Source: DAOTUB01 sp034437455
GTDB lineage: Bacteria; Chloroflexota; Anaerolineae; B4-G1
Reading direction: 5' to 3'
Assembly: GCA_034437455.1 (NCBI GenBank)
Contig: DAOTUB010000144.1
Coordinates: forward strand, 1 to 17,102
DNA: 17,102 nucleotides
Below the pieces are notes generated by a model. That model made no database searches and had not been told where the DNA came from. It was given only the letters and a program-made list of their open reading frames with translations. How positions within the stretch are numbered: position 1 is the stretch's first letter; the number at the start of each line of letters is the position of its first letter. The position numbers were made by a program, and so were the translations under genes. Below are positions 6,638 through 13,921 of this stretch, piece after piece.

Positions 6638-8812
6638 CTACTCCCCGTCAAAATGATCGTGCCATATCCCCCGGTGCTCTATCATCCACAACTGCGAGTT
6701 GATCGCTGGTTCCCCATCCTGGGGATGCACGCGCTTATAGCTGCCGTCGAAGGACAAGCGCCGAGCCTGCACATTGTCCTTGAGATGAACGTTGAGAATA
6801 TGATCGCGCAACGCATCTCGCAGATTCGGGTCCTCCACCGGGAAGAGTTGCTCGACCCGACGGTCGAGGTTGCGGGGCATCAGATCGGCACTGCCCAGCA
6901 GGATCTCTTCGTCGCCCCCATTGCGAAAGTAGTAGATGCGCGGATGCTCCAAGAAGCGTCCCACGACAGAGGTGACGGTGATGTTCTCGCTCACCTGGGG
7001 CAAGCCCGGCCGCAGACAACAGATGCCCCGTACCTGCAAGTCCACCTTCACCCCTGCCTGCGAGGCCTGGTAGAGCGCCTGAATGCACTTTTTGTCCACG
7101 AGAGAGTTCATCTTGAAAGCCAGGTAGCCGTCGCCGTGCTGCTCCTGCCGCTCGATCTCGCGCTCGATGCGAGCCAGAATCTCTTGCCGCATCGTCCCGG
7201 GAGCCACCAGCAACTTGCGGTACTCCTGCTTGGTCGAATATCCGGTGAGGGCGTTGAACAGATCCGACACGTCCGCGCCGATCTCGGGGTCACATGTAAA
7301 AAAGCCAATGTCCGAATAAAGCCGGGCGGTGACGTCGTTGTAGTTGCCCGTGCTCATGTGAATATAGCGGGTGATGCCGTCTCCCTCGCGACGCACCACC
7401 ATGAGGAGCTTGCAGTGGGTCTTGAGGCCCACCAATCCATAGACCACGTGCACGCCCGCCTGTTCCAGCGCCCTGGCCCACACGATGTTGTTCTCCTCGT
7501 CGAAACGGGCCTTTAACTCCACCAGCACGGCCACCTGTTTACCGTTCTCGCGCGCTTTCATCAAGTCGGCCACCACCGGCGAATCCGGGCCGACCCGGTA
7601 CAATGTCTGTTTGATCGCCAACACGTCGGGGTCCCGCGCCGCCTGGCGAACGAAATCGATCACGGGGTCAAAGCTGTCGTAGGGATGATAAAGCAGTACA
7701 TCGCGGCGGCGGAGCACGGAAAAGATATTCTCCTCCGTGTTCAAAGACGGCGGCACCGACGGCTGAAAGGGCGGATCCTTCAACTCGGAGCGGTTGACGC
7801 GGGTTAACTCCACGAGATCGGCCAGGCCGATCGGCCCATCGGCCGTATAGACTTGGTAGGGGGCCAGCCCCAGGTTGGCGACCAGGATGTCGCGCACCTG
7901 CTCCGGCATCGTACTGTCCACCTCCAGCCGCACCGCCGAGCCAAAGTGACGCATGCGCACGCTCTCTTGAATGGCGATCAGCAGATCGGCGGCCTCGTCC
8001 TCCTCGATCTCTGGATCGGCGTCGCGGGTGACGCGGAAGGGATAGGCGTCCACGATCTCCAGGCCGGGGAAGAGCATTTCCAGGTTGGCGGCTATCACTT
8101 CCTCCAGCCAGACAAAGTTATTCGACGTAGCCTCCATCAGTCCCAACTTTTGATACTCGTCAGCCGTCTCCTCGCTAGGGATGCGCAGCAAACGGGGGAA
8201 CATGTCCGGCACCTTCAGACGGGCAAATCGCCGGCCTTGCACGGGATCATTGATCACTACTGCCAGGTTGATGCTGAGGTTGGAGATGAGAGGGAAGGGA
8301 TGTCCGGGATCAAAGGCCAGCGGTGTAAGGGCGGGGAATATCTCTTGCTCAAAATGTTTGCCGAGCAACTTGCGCTGCTTGCGCTTCAGTTCGTCGTATG
8401 GGAGTACCTTGATGCCGGCCTCGCGGAGTTTGGGCAGCAGGTCATAGTGCCAGCAGTCGTATTGCCGGGCCAACTCTGGGAGCAACTCGCGACGAATGGC
8501 GGCCAATTGCTCCGCCGGCGTCATACCCTCGAGCGGTGTCGCCAGCGAGCCGGCCTCCAATTGCCGCCGCAGGCCAGAGACGCGGATCATAAAGAACTCG
8601 TCCAGATTGCTGGAGACGATGGACAGGAACTTGATCCGTTCCAACAAGGGATGGCGCTCATCCAGCGCCTCTTCCAGAACCCGGTGGTTGAACTGAAGAA
8701 AGCTCAGCTCGCGGTTGATGTAAAGGCTGGGATCACCCAGATCACCGACTTTGTCGGATGTCTGGAATTGGGTTTGTTTCGCCTTTTTCTTTTGCTTCTT
8801 TTTCTTCGGCAT
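6638..8812 (-). CDS. ppk1: Polyphosphate kinase 1
   Basis: This 724-residue enzyme reversibly transfers the gamma-phosphate of ATP to growing polyphosphate. The N-domain begins at about residue 30 (LYINRELSFLQFNHRVLEEA) and contains 'FLSIVSSNLDEFFMIRV'. The catalytic half shows 'RRRDVLLYHPYDSF', 'AIKQTLYRVG', and 'YIHMSTGNYND', whose His485 matches the phosphorylated histidine of the E. coli enzyme. His623 in 'LEHPRIYYFRNGG' matches the second catalytic His, followed by 'GSADLMPRNLDRRVE'. Length is standard. An unusual feature is the Lys-rich N-terminal extension MPKKKKQKKKAKQ. The ATG at 8812 has a GAGGGAG Shine-Dalgarno. A PPK2 gene lies 129 bp upstream across a palindrome, and the phosphoesterase follows after 3 bp. 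Confidence 0.97.
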   Translation of the reverse strand: MPKKKKQKKKAKQTQFQTSDKVGDLGDPSLYINRELSFLQFNHRVLEEALDERHPLLERIKFLSIVSSNLDEFFMIRVSGLRRQLEAGSLATPLEGMTPAEQLAAIRRELLPELARQYDCWHYDLLPKLREAGIKVLPYDELKRKQRKLLGKHFEQEIFPALTPLAFDPGHPFPLISNLSINLAVVINDPVQGRRFARLKVPDMFPRLLRIPSEETADEYQKLGLMEATSNNFVWLEEVIAANLEMLFPGLEIVDAYPFRVTRDADPEIEEDEAADLLIAIQESVRMRHFGSAVRLEVDSTMPEQVRDILVANLGLAPYQVYTADGPIGLADLVELTRVNRSELKDPPFQPSVPPSLNTEENIFSVLRRRDVLLYHPYDSFDPVIDFVRQAARDPDVLAIKQTLYRVGPDSPVVADLMKARENGKQVAVLVELKARFDEENNIVWARALEQAGVHVVYGLVGLKTHCKLLMVVRREGDGITRYIHMSTGNYNDVTARLYSDIGFFTCDPEIGADVSDLFNALTGYSTKQEYRKLLVAPGTMRQEILARIEREIERQEQHGDGYLAFKMNSLVDKKCIQALYQASQAGVKVDLQVRGICCLRPGLPQVSENITVTSVVGRFLEHPRIYYFRNGGDEEILLGSADLMPRNLDRRVEQLFPVEDPNLRDALRDHILNVHLKDNVQARRLSFDGSYKRVHPQDGEPAINSQLWMIEHRGIWHDHFDGE

Positions 8813-8872
8813 TGCTCCCTCGGCTGAATTTCCTTATTGTTATCATTTGGGTGTATTTCATTTCGGTTGGGG

Positions 8873-8916
8873 GTAGTCGCGGTTTCCATACCGCGCGCTA
8901 TGGAAAGCGCGGCTAC
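8873..8916. repeat. Large intergenic palindrome between ppk2 and ppk1
   Basis: Two 18-base arms (8873-8890 and 8899-8916; 16 of 18 complementary) flank the GC-only loop CCGCGCGC. The arms begin GTAGTCGCGG and end GCGCGGCTAC. It occupies the 129-bp gap between the PPK2 stop (8942) and PPK1 start (8812), 60 bp upstream of the latter. There is no U-run on the minus strand, so it looks more like a REP/MITE-type palindrome or an mRNA stabiliser than a terminator. Confidence 0.6.
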
Positions 8917-8941
8917 TCAACCCATTTGAAACACACCCTTA

Positions 8942-9718
8942 TCATTTCTTCTTCTTTTTCTTCTTCTTCTTTTTGCCTTTTTTGGCCTCTGGCTCCGCAG
9001 GTTTATAGTCGAGCTCCTTGCTCAAAACCTCAACCAGGGTGTACAACGCCTTGACCCTAGCGTACCACTTGTCGTTCCCCTCCACCACCGTCCAGGGAGC
9101 CGTAGCCGTGCTGGTTTTGAGCAGCATGTCCTCCACAGCCAATTTGTACTGATCCCACTTCTCACGGTTGCGCCAATCCTCGTCGGTGAGCTTCCACTTT
9201 TTGTGGGGGGTGTTCTGACGTTCCTGGAAGCGACGCATCTGTTCGTCCTGGCTGATGTGGATCCAGAACTTGACCATGATCATTCCAAAATCGACCAACT
9301 GGCGTTCAAACTCGTTGATCTCGCGGAAAGCGCGCTTCCACTCGTCCTCGGTGCAGAACCCCTCGATCCGCTCCACCATGACGCGCCCATACCAGCTTCG
9401 GTCGAGGATGAGGATCTGCTTCTCGTCCGGGGGCTTTAGCCGACGCCAAAAGCGCCACAGGTAATGATGGGTAGCGTCCTCACCCTTGGGCGCGGCGATG
9501 GAGAACACCTCATAGCCGCGCGGGTCCAACTGCTCGGTGACGCGCTTGATGTTGCCTCCCTTGCCCGCGGCGTCCCAGCCTTCGTACACCACGACCAGCG
9601 TTCGTTGCTTCACGTAGAGTTGATAGGCCAACTCTCGCAACTGCAACTGGTAGCGGATCAGGTTCTCGACGTACTCTGCCTTGGTGAGACTTTTGCTCAG
9701 ATCCACTGTGTCCAGCAT
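8942..9718 (-). CDS. ppk2: PPK2-family polyphosphate:nucleotide phosphotransferase with poly-lysine tail
   Basis: This 258-residue, single-domain PPK2 enzyme would use polyphosphate to phosphorylate AMP, ADP or related nucleotides, or run in reverse. Visible motifs are Walker A EGWDAAGKGG (Lys53), the Walker B-like LDRSWYGR (Asp106, Arg112), 'ERIEGF', and the lid-region 'ERQNTPHKKWKLTDEDW' at about 166-182. 'PWTVVEGNDKWYARV' near 208-222 is also typical. The domain resembles those of the duplicated class II enzyme of Pseudomonas (polyphosphate:AMP phosphotransferase), but class cannot be fixed by eye. The C-terminus is KKG followed by ten consecutive lysines, written on the DNA as a homopurine tract. 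The ATG at 9718 has a GGGGG Shine-Dalgarno and lies 9 bp after the paralogous PPK2 gene. Confidence 0.94.
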   Translation of the reverse strand: MLDTVDLSKSLTKAEYVENLIRYQLQLRELAYQLYVKQRTLVVVYEGWDAAGKGGNIKRVTEQLDPRGYEVFSIAAPKGEDATHHYLWRFWRRLKPPDEKQILILDRSWYGRVMVERIEGFCTEDEWKRAFREINEFERQLVDFGMIMVKFWIHISQDEQMRRFQERQNTPHKKWKLTDEDWRNREKWDQYKLAVEDMLLKTSTATAPWTVVEGNDKWYARVKALYTLVEVLSKELDYKPAEPEAKKGKKKKKKKKKK

Positions 9719-9727
9719 GATCGCCCC

Positions 9728-10489
9728 CTATCCTTGCGACTCGGCCTGGAGTTCTGGCGCTTCTGGCAGCGGAAAACCGCGATCCTCCAACGCCTCTTCC
9801 AGACGGCAGCTGATCGTCTCGAAAATCTTGACCCGCGCCCAGCGGCGGTTGGTCGCCTCCACGATCGTCCAGGGACCCCACTCGGTTTCGGTGCGCTCCA
9901 GCATCTCCTCGACGGCCAGCAGGTACTCGTCGTACTTGCGGTGATGTTCCCAATCCTCCGACTGGACGTGCCAGCTCTCCAGCGGATCTTTTTCCAGCTT
10001 CTTGAAGCGCTTTCTCTGTTCCTCTTTGCTGATGTGTAGCCAGAACTTGACGATCACGTACCCATCGTCGGCGATGGTGCGCTCAAAGTTCACAATGTCC
10101 CGGTAGGCCTTGCGCCACTTTTCCTCGGGAGTAAAGCCCTCCACGCGCTCGACCAACACCCGACCGTACCAACTGCGGTCGAATATGGCCATCTCGCCAT
10201 AGTTGGGCAGCTTTTGCCAAAAGCGCCACAACCAGGGCATGTGCTTTTCGTACGTGCGCGCCTCCTGGATAGGATAGAGTTTGAACCCTCGCGGCTCAAG
10301 TCTTTGGGTCAGTGTCTTGATCGACGTCCCCTTGCCGGCCGCATCCCAGCCTTCAAAGACGATGATGCTGGGAATGTTGGCATCCCAGCACGCCTTTTGT
10401 AGATCGTACAGCCGGGAGCGCAGACCGGGCATCATTTTTTTGTACTGCTTCTTTTTCAGCTTTTTGGTCAAGTCTACTTTTTCTAACAC
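9728..10489 (-). CDS. ppk2: PPK2-family polyphosphate:nucleotide phosphotransferase (second copy)
   Basis: This 253-residue protein is a second single-domain PPK2, clearly paralogous to its downstream neighbour. It has FEGWDAAGKGT (Walker A, Lys53), 'FDRSWYGR' (Asp104), 'ERVEGF', 'VKFWLHISKEEQRKRF', a lid region ending 'SEDWEHHRKYDEY', and 'PWTIVEATNRRWARV'. A basic N-terminus (KKLKKKQYKK at 9-18) precedes the core; the C-terminus is acidic/Pro-rich. The start is GTG at 10489 with AAGGAG 6 nt upstream. A 9-bp gap to the next ppk2 implies co-transcription, and two such domains encoded separately recall the fused two-domain PAP of Pseudomonas, so a hetero-oligomer is possible. With adenylate kinase upstream, polyphosphate-driven AMP to ADP conversion followed by Adk would regenerate ATP (inference). 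Confidence 0.94.
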   Translation of the reverse strand: MLEKVDLTKKLKKKQYKKMMPGLRSRLYDLQKACWDANIPSIIVFEGWDAAGKGTSIKTLTQRLEPRGFKLYPIQEARTYEKHMPWLWRFWQKLPNYGEMAIFDRSWYGRVLVERVEGFTPEEKWRKAYRDIVNFERTIADDGYVIVKFWLHISKEEQRKRFKKLEKDPLESWHVQSEDWEHHRKYDEYLLAVEEMLERTETEWGPWTIVEATNRRWARVKIFETISCRLEEALEDRGFPLPEAPELQAESQG

Positions 10490-10509
10490 GTTTCGCTCCT
10501 TCCTGGGCT

Positions 10510-10686
10510 CGTTCGCCGGTTACCTTTCACCACGGCGGCGCGCAGATGTAGAGCGGTTGCGGATTGGGACAATTCGACGCTAACCGCCGCCAGGTCGGAT
10601 TTGCTATCCGACCTACATTTGCCGCTTCCCCCAGAATATTGACAAGATACGTTCGCCGGTTACCTCCCGCCCACGGCGGCGCGCAG
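10510..10686. repeat. Imperfect direct repeat duplicating the 3' end of adk
   Basis: A stretch of about 36 bp at 10510-10545 recurs at 10650-10686 with a few substitutions and one indel; both begin CGTTCGCCGGTTACCT and end CGGCGGCGCGCAG. The right copy contains the adk stop and its last codons; the left copy is non-coding. The 140-bp offset makes this look like a segmental duplication or the footprint of an inserted element. The block between the copies contains a separate hairpin. Confidence 0.7.
10592..10614. repeat. Perfect 9-bp inverted repeat in the adk-ppk2 intergenic region
   Basis: AGGTCGGAT (10592-10600) and ATCCGACCT (10606-10614) are perfectly complementary around the loop TTGCT. 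It lies between the two copies of the duplicated adk end. It could attenuate or process the operon mRNA; there is no U-run. It may be a dispersed palindromic repeat. Confidence 0.6.
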
Positions 10687-11322
10687 TTCAGCCTGCACCG
10701 CCTCAATGGGTTGATCGCCGTTGACGTCAACCAACACGCCCTGGGCGCGATAATAGTCAATCAGCGGGCTGGTCTGCTTCCAATAGACCTCGAGCCGCTT
10801 GCGGACCGTCTCGGGGTTGTCATCGTCCCGCTGGTACAATTCGCCGCCGTCCTTGTCGCACACGCCCGGCTGCTTGGGCGGGTTAAACTTGACGTGATAG
10901 GACTCGCCACACGTCCGGCAGAGCCGCCGCCCGGACACCCGTTCCACCAGCACCTCGTCGGGCACGGCGATGTTGGGGACCACGCTGATCTTGTGTCCTC
11001 GATCAGCCAGCTCGCGATCCAGCGCCTCGGCCTGGGCGATGGTGCGGGGAAAGCCGTCGAGCAGCGCGCCGTTGGCGCAATCGGGCCGGCTCAGTCGATC
11101 CATCACCATGGCGATCGTCACGTCATCGGGCACCAGCTCACCGCGATCCATAAACGCTTTCGCCTTTCCTCCCAACTCGGTCTCGTTCTTGAGGTGCTCT
11201 CGGAAGAGATCGCCGCTGGCCACGTGGGGCAGGCCGAGCGTCTCTCGCAACAGGGCCGCCTGCGTTCCCTTGCCCGAAGCTGGCGGACCGAGCAGAACGA
11301 TGAACTTGGATTCTGTCGCCAT
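10660..11322 (-). CDS. adk: Adenylate kinase, zinc-LID type
   Basis: This 220-residue enzyme interconverts ATP + AMP and 2 ADP in the cytoplasm. The P-loop is GPPASGKGT (12-20), followed by 'ASGDLFREHLKNETELG' and 'LDGFPRTIAQAEAL' (88-101). The long LID carries a metal site, Cys135-x2-Cys138 and Cys155-x2-Asp158 (CRTCG ... CDKDG), the Cys3-Asp arrangement known from Bacillus-type enzymes. I start at the ATG 11322 because GGGAGG lies 7 nt upstream; an ATG six bases earlier would be too close to it. In most bacteria adk sits near secY or other ribosomal-protein genes; here it lies upstream of two PPK2 genes, which suggests a polyphosphate-to-ATP role. It could be a second copy in the genome. 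Its 3' end is partly duplicated downstream. Confidence 0.96.
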   Translation of the reverse strand: MATESKFIVLLGPPASGKGTQAALLRETLGLPHVASGDLFREHLKNETELGGKAKAFMDRGELVPDDVTIAMVMDRLSRPDCANGALLDGFPRTIAQAEALDRELADRGHKISVVPNIAVPDEVLVERVSGRRLCRTCGESYHVKFNPPKQPGVCDKDGGELYQRDDDNPETVRKRLEVYWKQTSPLIDYYRAQGVLVDVNGDQPIEAVQAELRAAVGGR

Positions 11323-11410
11323 AATCATGCCTCCCTCTGAATTACACTGGTGGGACCACTTCAATCCAAACCGCCAAGAAAATTACCCCGGTTCAGACAA
11401 CAAGTTGTGC

Positions 11411-11692
11411 TCAGCCTGTCATCGCAGCTTGCGCAAACTCTTCAGCTAACTTTTCTTGTATCCAGAGATTAACCAATGTCTCCACCGACACCCCCCTTTG
11501 CCAGGCGATCTCGTTTACCTGGTCCACCAATGTGCGTTCCAAAGGGCAATATCTAACCTCGGATCGGATATCTACCTCGAATTCAACCGGCTCCGTTTCT
11601 TCCCAATAATCTGTCACATCGTGCGTATCCCAGAACTCGCCGATTTCTTGATAAGATTTTGCCTGGGAAATCGAACTTTTATTTTCTTCCAT
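11411..11692 (-). CDS. brnA: BrnA/CopG-type ribbon-helix-helix antitoxin
   Basis: This 93-residue protein fits the CopG_antitoxin (PF12441) pattern: an N-terminal toxin-contacting region with 'EIGEFWDTHDVTDYWEETEP' at about 16-35, then a C-terminal ribbon-helix-helix (VRYCPLERTLVDQVNEIAWQ to VSVETLVNLWIQEKL, about 47-84) that would dimerise and bind its own promoter. The ATG at 11692 has a strong AAGGAG Shine-Dalgarno. It overlaps the 3' end of the toxin gene by 14 bp, the usual toxin-first order of BrnTA modules, implying translational coupling. It would neutralise the BrnT RNase and repress the module. Confidence 0.85.
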   Translation of the reverse strand: MEENKSSISQAKSYQEIGEFWDTHDVTDYWEETEPVEFEVDIRSEVRYCPLERTLVDQVNEIAWQRGVSVETLVNLWIQEKLAEEFAQAAMTG

Positions 11693-11963
11693 ATCGTCTC
11701 CTTTCCGCGCGAGTCATATCTCTAGCTGACAAGATCAGAGCACGCTTGTCTTTCTTGTGCACAAAAAAGATGATCAAATAGCGTCCTTCTGTGGTTTGCC
11801 CAGAGGCAAAGTAGACATTTTCACCTGAACGGTGACCTTTCTCGACAAAGCGAAATCGAGGACGGCTGTTGAAAACCTCTCGTACTTCTTCCTGCGAGAC
11901 GTTGTGCTTCCATTGCAGCTTATCCACAACGTCATTGAGCCAAATGAGTCCTGTGACTTTCAT
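11679..11963 (-). CDS. brnT: BrnT-family ribonuclease toxin
   Basis: This 94-residue protein matches BrnT toxins, which are small mRNA-cleaving enzymes of the RelE-like fold. It starts MKVTGLIWLNDVVDKLQWKH, has the 'NVSQEEVREVFNSRP' helix, the central 'GRYLIIFFVHKKD' strands, and the family's C-terminal signature 'LILSARDMTRAERRRYGRK'. The N-terminal 'W..N...KL..KH.VS' is a slightly diverged form of the usual 'WD..K...N..KHGVS'. I choose the ATG at 11963; an in-frame TTG at 11978 is possible and no strong Shine-Dalgarno is visible for either. It begins 26 bp after the CYTH/CHAD gene and overlaps brnA, so it may be transcribed from the upstream polyphosphate operon promoter as well as its own. 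Confidence 0.83.
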   Translation of the reverse strand: MKVTGLIWLNDVVDKLQWKHNVSQEEVREVFNSRPRFRFVEKGHRSGENVYFASGQTTEGRYLIIFFVHKKDKRALILSARDMTRAERRRYGRK

Positions 11964-11989
11964 ACGTTCGTCTACCAACTTACTCAGTG

Positions 11990-13921
11990 CTACAGTAACG
12001 ACACGACCGCAGCCACCGACCGGCTGAACTCTGGCCCATGGAACCGCGTCCAGACCTGGGGGAACGTCTCGACCAATCGCTGAAGCTCGATCTGCCGGGC
12101 GGTCAGGTAAGCCGCCACGCCGGGCGCGACGATCGGCTCGGTAGGCAGGGATACCTTCTTCGCTTGCGCGTGTCCCCAGGTGCCCCAGGTCAAAAAATCG
12201 CGCAGCAGATTGCTGGCCACCACCGCATCCTGGAGATCCCCCAGGTGATCTTGCAGCCCCTTTATCTCTTTGATCACTCCCTTGGTCTCGGACGCCAGCA
12301 CTTCCTCGAAGAATTCGAGCGTGTAGCGCAACCGCTTGGCGACGATGCGGAGCAGATGTAATCGTTCCAGGGGAACGTCGGGTTTGGTCACCCACTCGTC
12401 ATAAGCCCGGAAAGCCGCCAATCGCTGGTACACGGCCACCGGCACAACGTGCCGCAGACGATGAGGCCGCGGCTCGCCCTCCTCCGAAAGCAGCGGCAGC
12501 GCCCCAGCGTCGCGGGTTTGCAGAAACTCGTCAAACTGCCCCTTGAACTGCGTGAAGCGATCGCTGTCCAGATAGGTCAGCATCCTCGCCCTGGCGCTCT
12601 CGCGCTCCACCGCCCACACTTTGCGTAGCGGCTCCAGATCGTCCTGCTGTGTCGGCGGCAGGGCATCCAGATAGTGTTGCGTCTTTTCCCAAAAGACGTC
12701 CAGATCGCGCACAGCCCCCAACATCCGGCCGGTGCGCTTCAAGCCCTTGAGAAATGGCTTCCACTGCTTCATATCCAGGTGATCGCCAAATACCCAGAAG
12801 GCAGACCGCATCCGCCGGGTAGCCACCCGCATGTCGTGCAGTTCTTCGATATCCTCGCCCAGGCGGGTGCCCGGCTCGTGATACAGCATGCGCTGAAAGT
12901 GAAAGCAGAACGTCTTGCGAGCTGCCTCGGCCATCGAGTCATCCGCTTCCAACCCGGGTTCCTTGGGCGGCTTCTTGGGCGATTTCTTGGGGATTGGCTG
13001 AACGATCTGCTCCGCCGGGGGCTGCTCTGGCTCCTCCGGCTCGCCAGATGATTCCGTCGAAACTACTTCTGGCTCTATCCCGTCCAGAATGTGACCGGGA
13101 AAGACGCCCAGCCGCTTCTGGTGGAAGACTGCCAGCCAGCGTCGCACCGTCCGCGCCGAGCTGCTGGCGCGCTCGCCCGCTTCCGCTTGCGTCGCGCCCT
13201 CGTCCAGGGCCAACAGCCCCCGCGCCCGCCGCCCATATAGATCGTCCCGCGCGGCGATCTGCGAGCAGATCGCGCGCTCCTGCGAGGTCAACAATTCACT
13301 CTCCACCGACACCTCCTCCAGGAAATTCAACGCCCGCTCAAACTTTGACCGCGGCTCGGGTTCCAGGCCCCACTCATCCTGCAACCAAGCCACGATGGTC
13401 GTCAGATCCTCCTCGACACCCTGTGGCGACAATTCGACTTCCAGTTCAAGATAGATTTGCTCTCTTCCCTCGATGGTCAGATGCACATCGTCCAGGCTCA
13501 ACTCGGCCACTTGCCGCTCGCCATGGCTCACCAGGCGCACGACTCGCGTCTGCTGCAAGTCGAGGAGTGGAACCAGCGGAGCCTCTCCGATCAACTGGAG
13601 CACCCGGTCGCGAACCGGGCTGGCGGGCCATTCTGTTGGCGGGCCATCGGTCGGCAACGAGACCTCCAGCTCCTCTCTCCGGTGGACAGCGCCTTTAGCC
13701 TTTTTCAATCCTTTGAGAGTGATCACTACCTCTCCTTCGCGCTCTCTACGGCGGCAGGCGTAGCCAGCGGACAAGAGCGTTCGTTCGACCGTGTCCAGAT
13801 AGGTGTCGTGCATCTGTTTGACTTGGGGCGCTGCAAGTACAAAACCGGCCAGGCGGTCAATTCCCTGCAAATGTTGGAGGGTCTCTGCATCGGGCAAGGC
13901 GAATTTGGCCTCAATTTCCAT
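11990..13921 (-). CDS. CYTH-HTH-CHAD fusion protein (polyphosphate/triphosphate-related)
   Basis: This 643-residue protein combines three parts. Residues 1 to ~205 are a CYTH triphosphate-tunnel domain: the ExExK signature is intact (Glu2, Glu4, Lys6), with 'TYLDT', 'GYACRRRE', 'VITLKG', 'ELSLDDVHLTI', 'YLELEVEL' and 'RSKFERAL'. Residues ~211-278 form a helix-turn-helix segment (RRARGLLALDEGATQAEAG then SARTVRRWLAVFHQKRLGVFP) similar to DNA-binding homeodomain-like units. After a Pro/Lys/Glu-rich linker (~280-328), residues ~328-630 form a CHAD domain with conserved histidines: His362 (LHDMRVATRRMRS), His522 (LHLLRIVAKRLRY) and His559 (LQDHLGDLQD). CHAD domains bind polyphosphate and CYTH enzymes act on triphosphates, so the neighbouring PPK1/PPK2 genes fit. 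The HTH between them is the unusual part. The ATG at 13921 follows GAGG 8 nt upstream. Confidence 0.92.
   Translation of the reverse strand: MEIEAKFALPDAETLQHLQGIDRLAGFVLAAPQVKQMHDTYLDTVERTLLSAGYACRRREREGEVVITLKGLKKAKGAVHRREELEVSLPTDGPPTEWPASPVRDRVLQLIGEAPLVPLLDLQQTRVVRLVSHGERQVAELSLDDVHLTIEGREQIYLELEVELSPQGVEEDLTTIVAWLQDEWGLEPEPRSKFERALNFLEEVSVESELLTSQERAICSQIAARDDLYGRRARGLLALDEGATQAEAGERASSSARTVRRWLAVFHQKRLGVFPGHILDGIEPEVVSTESSGEPEEPEQPPAEQIVQPIPKKSPKKPPKEPGLEADDSMAEAARKTFCFHFQRMLYHEPGTRLGEDIEELHDMRVATRRMRSAFWVFGDHLDMKQWKPFLKGLKRTGRMLGAVRDLDVFWEKTQHYLDALPPTQQDDLEPLRKVWAVERESARARMLTYLDSDRFTQFKGQFDEFLQTRDAGALPLLSEEGEPRPHRLRHVVPVAVYQRLAAFRAYDEWVTKPDVPLERLHLLRIVAKRLRYTLEFFEEVLASETKGVIKEIKGLQDHLGDLQDAVVASNLLRDFLTWGTWGHAQAKKVSLPTEPIVAPGVAAYLTARQIELQRLVETFPQVWTRFHGPEFSRSVAAVVSLL

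Noticed and set aside
6263..7516. 417-codon plus-strand open frame over ppk1 and the phosphoesterase
   Set aside because: It is antisense to strongly supported genes, lacks recognisable motifs and has the His/Val/Gln-rich look of a shadow frame.
7853..8827. 324-codon plus-strand open frame over the ppk1 N-terminal half
   Set aside because: It mirrors PPK1 coding sequence; the composition is artefactual and there is no ribosome-binding support.
8942..8983. Homopurine/homopyrimidine tract as a regulatory triplex or simple-sequence repeat
   Set aside because: It is explained by the ten-lysine C-terminus of PPK2 in frame, so a separate role is not needed.
11679..12395. 238-codon minus-strand frame that would fuse extra sequence to BrnT
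   Set aside because: The first ~140 codons are an out-of-frame shadow of the CHAD domain; BrnT homology begins only at the ATG 11963.
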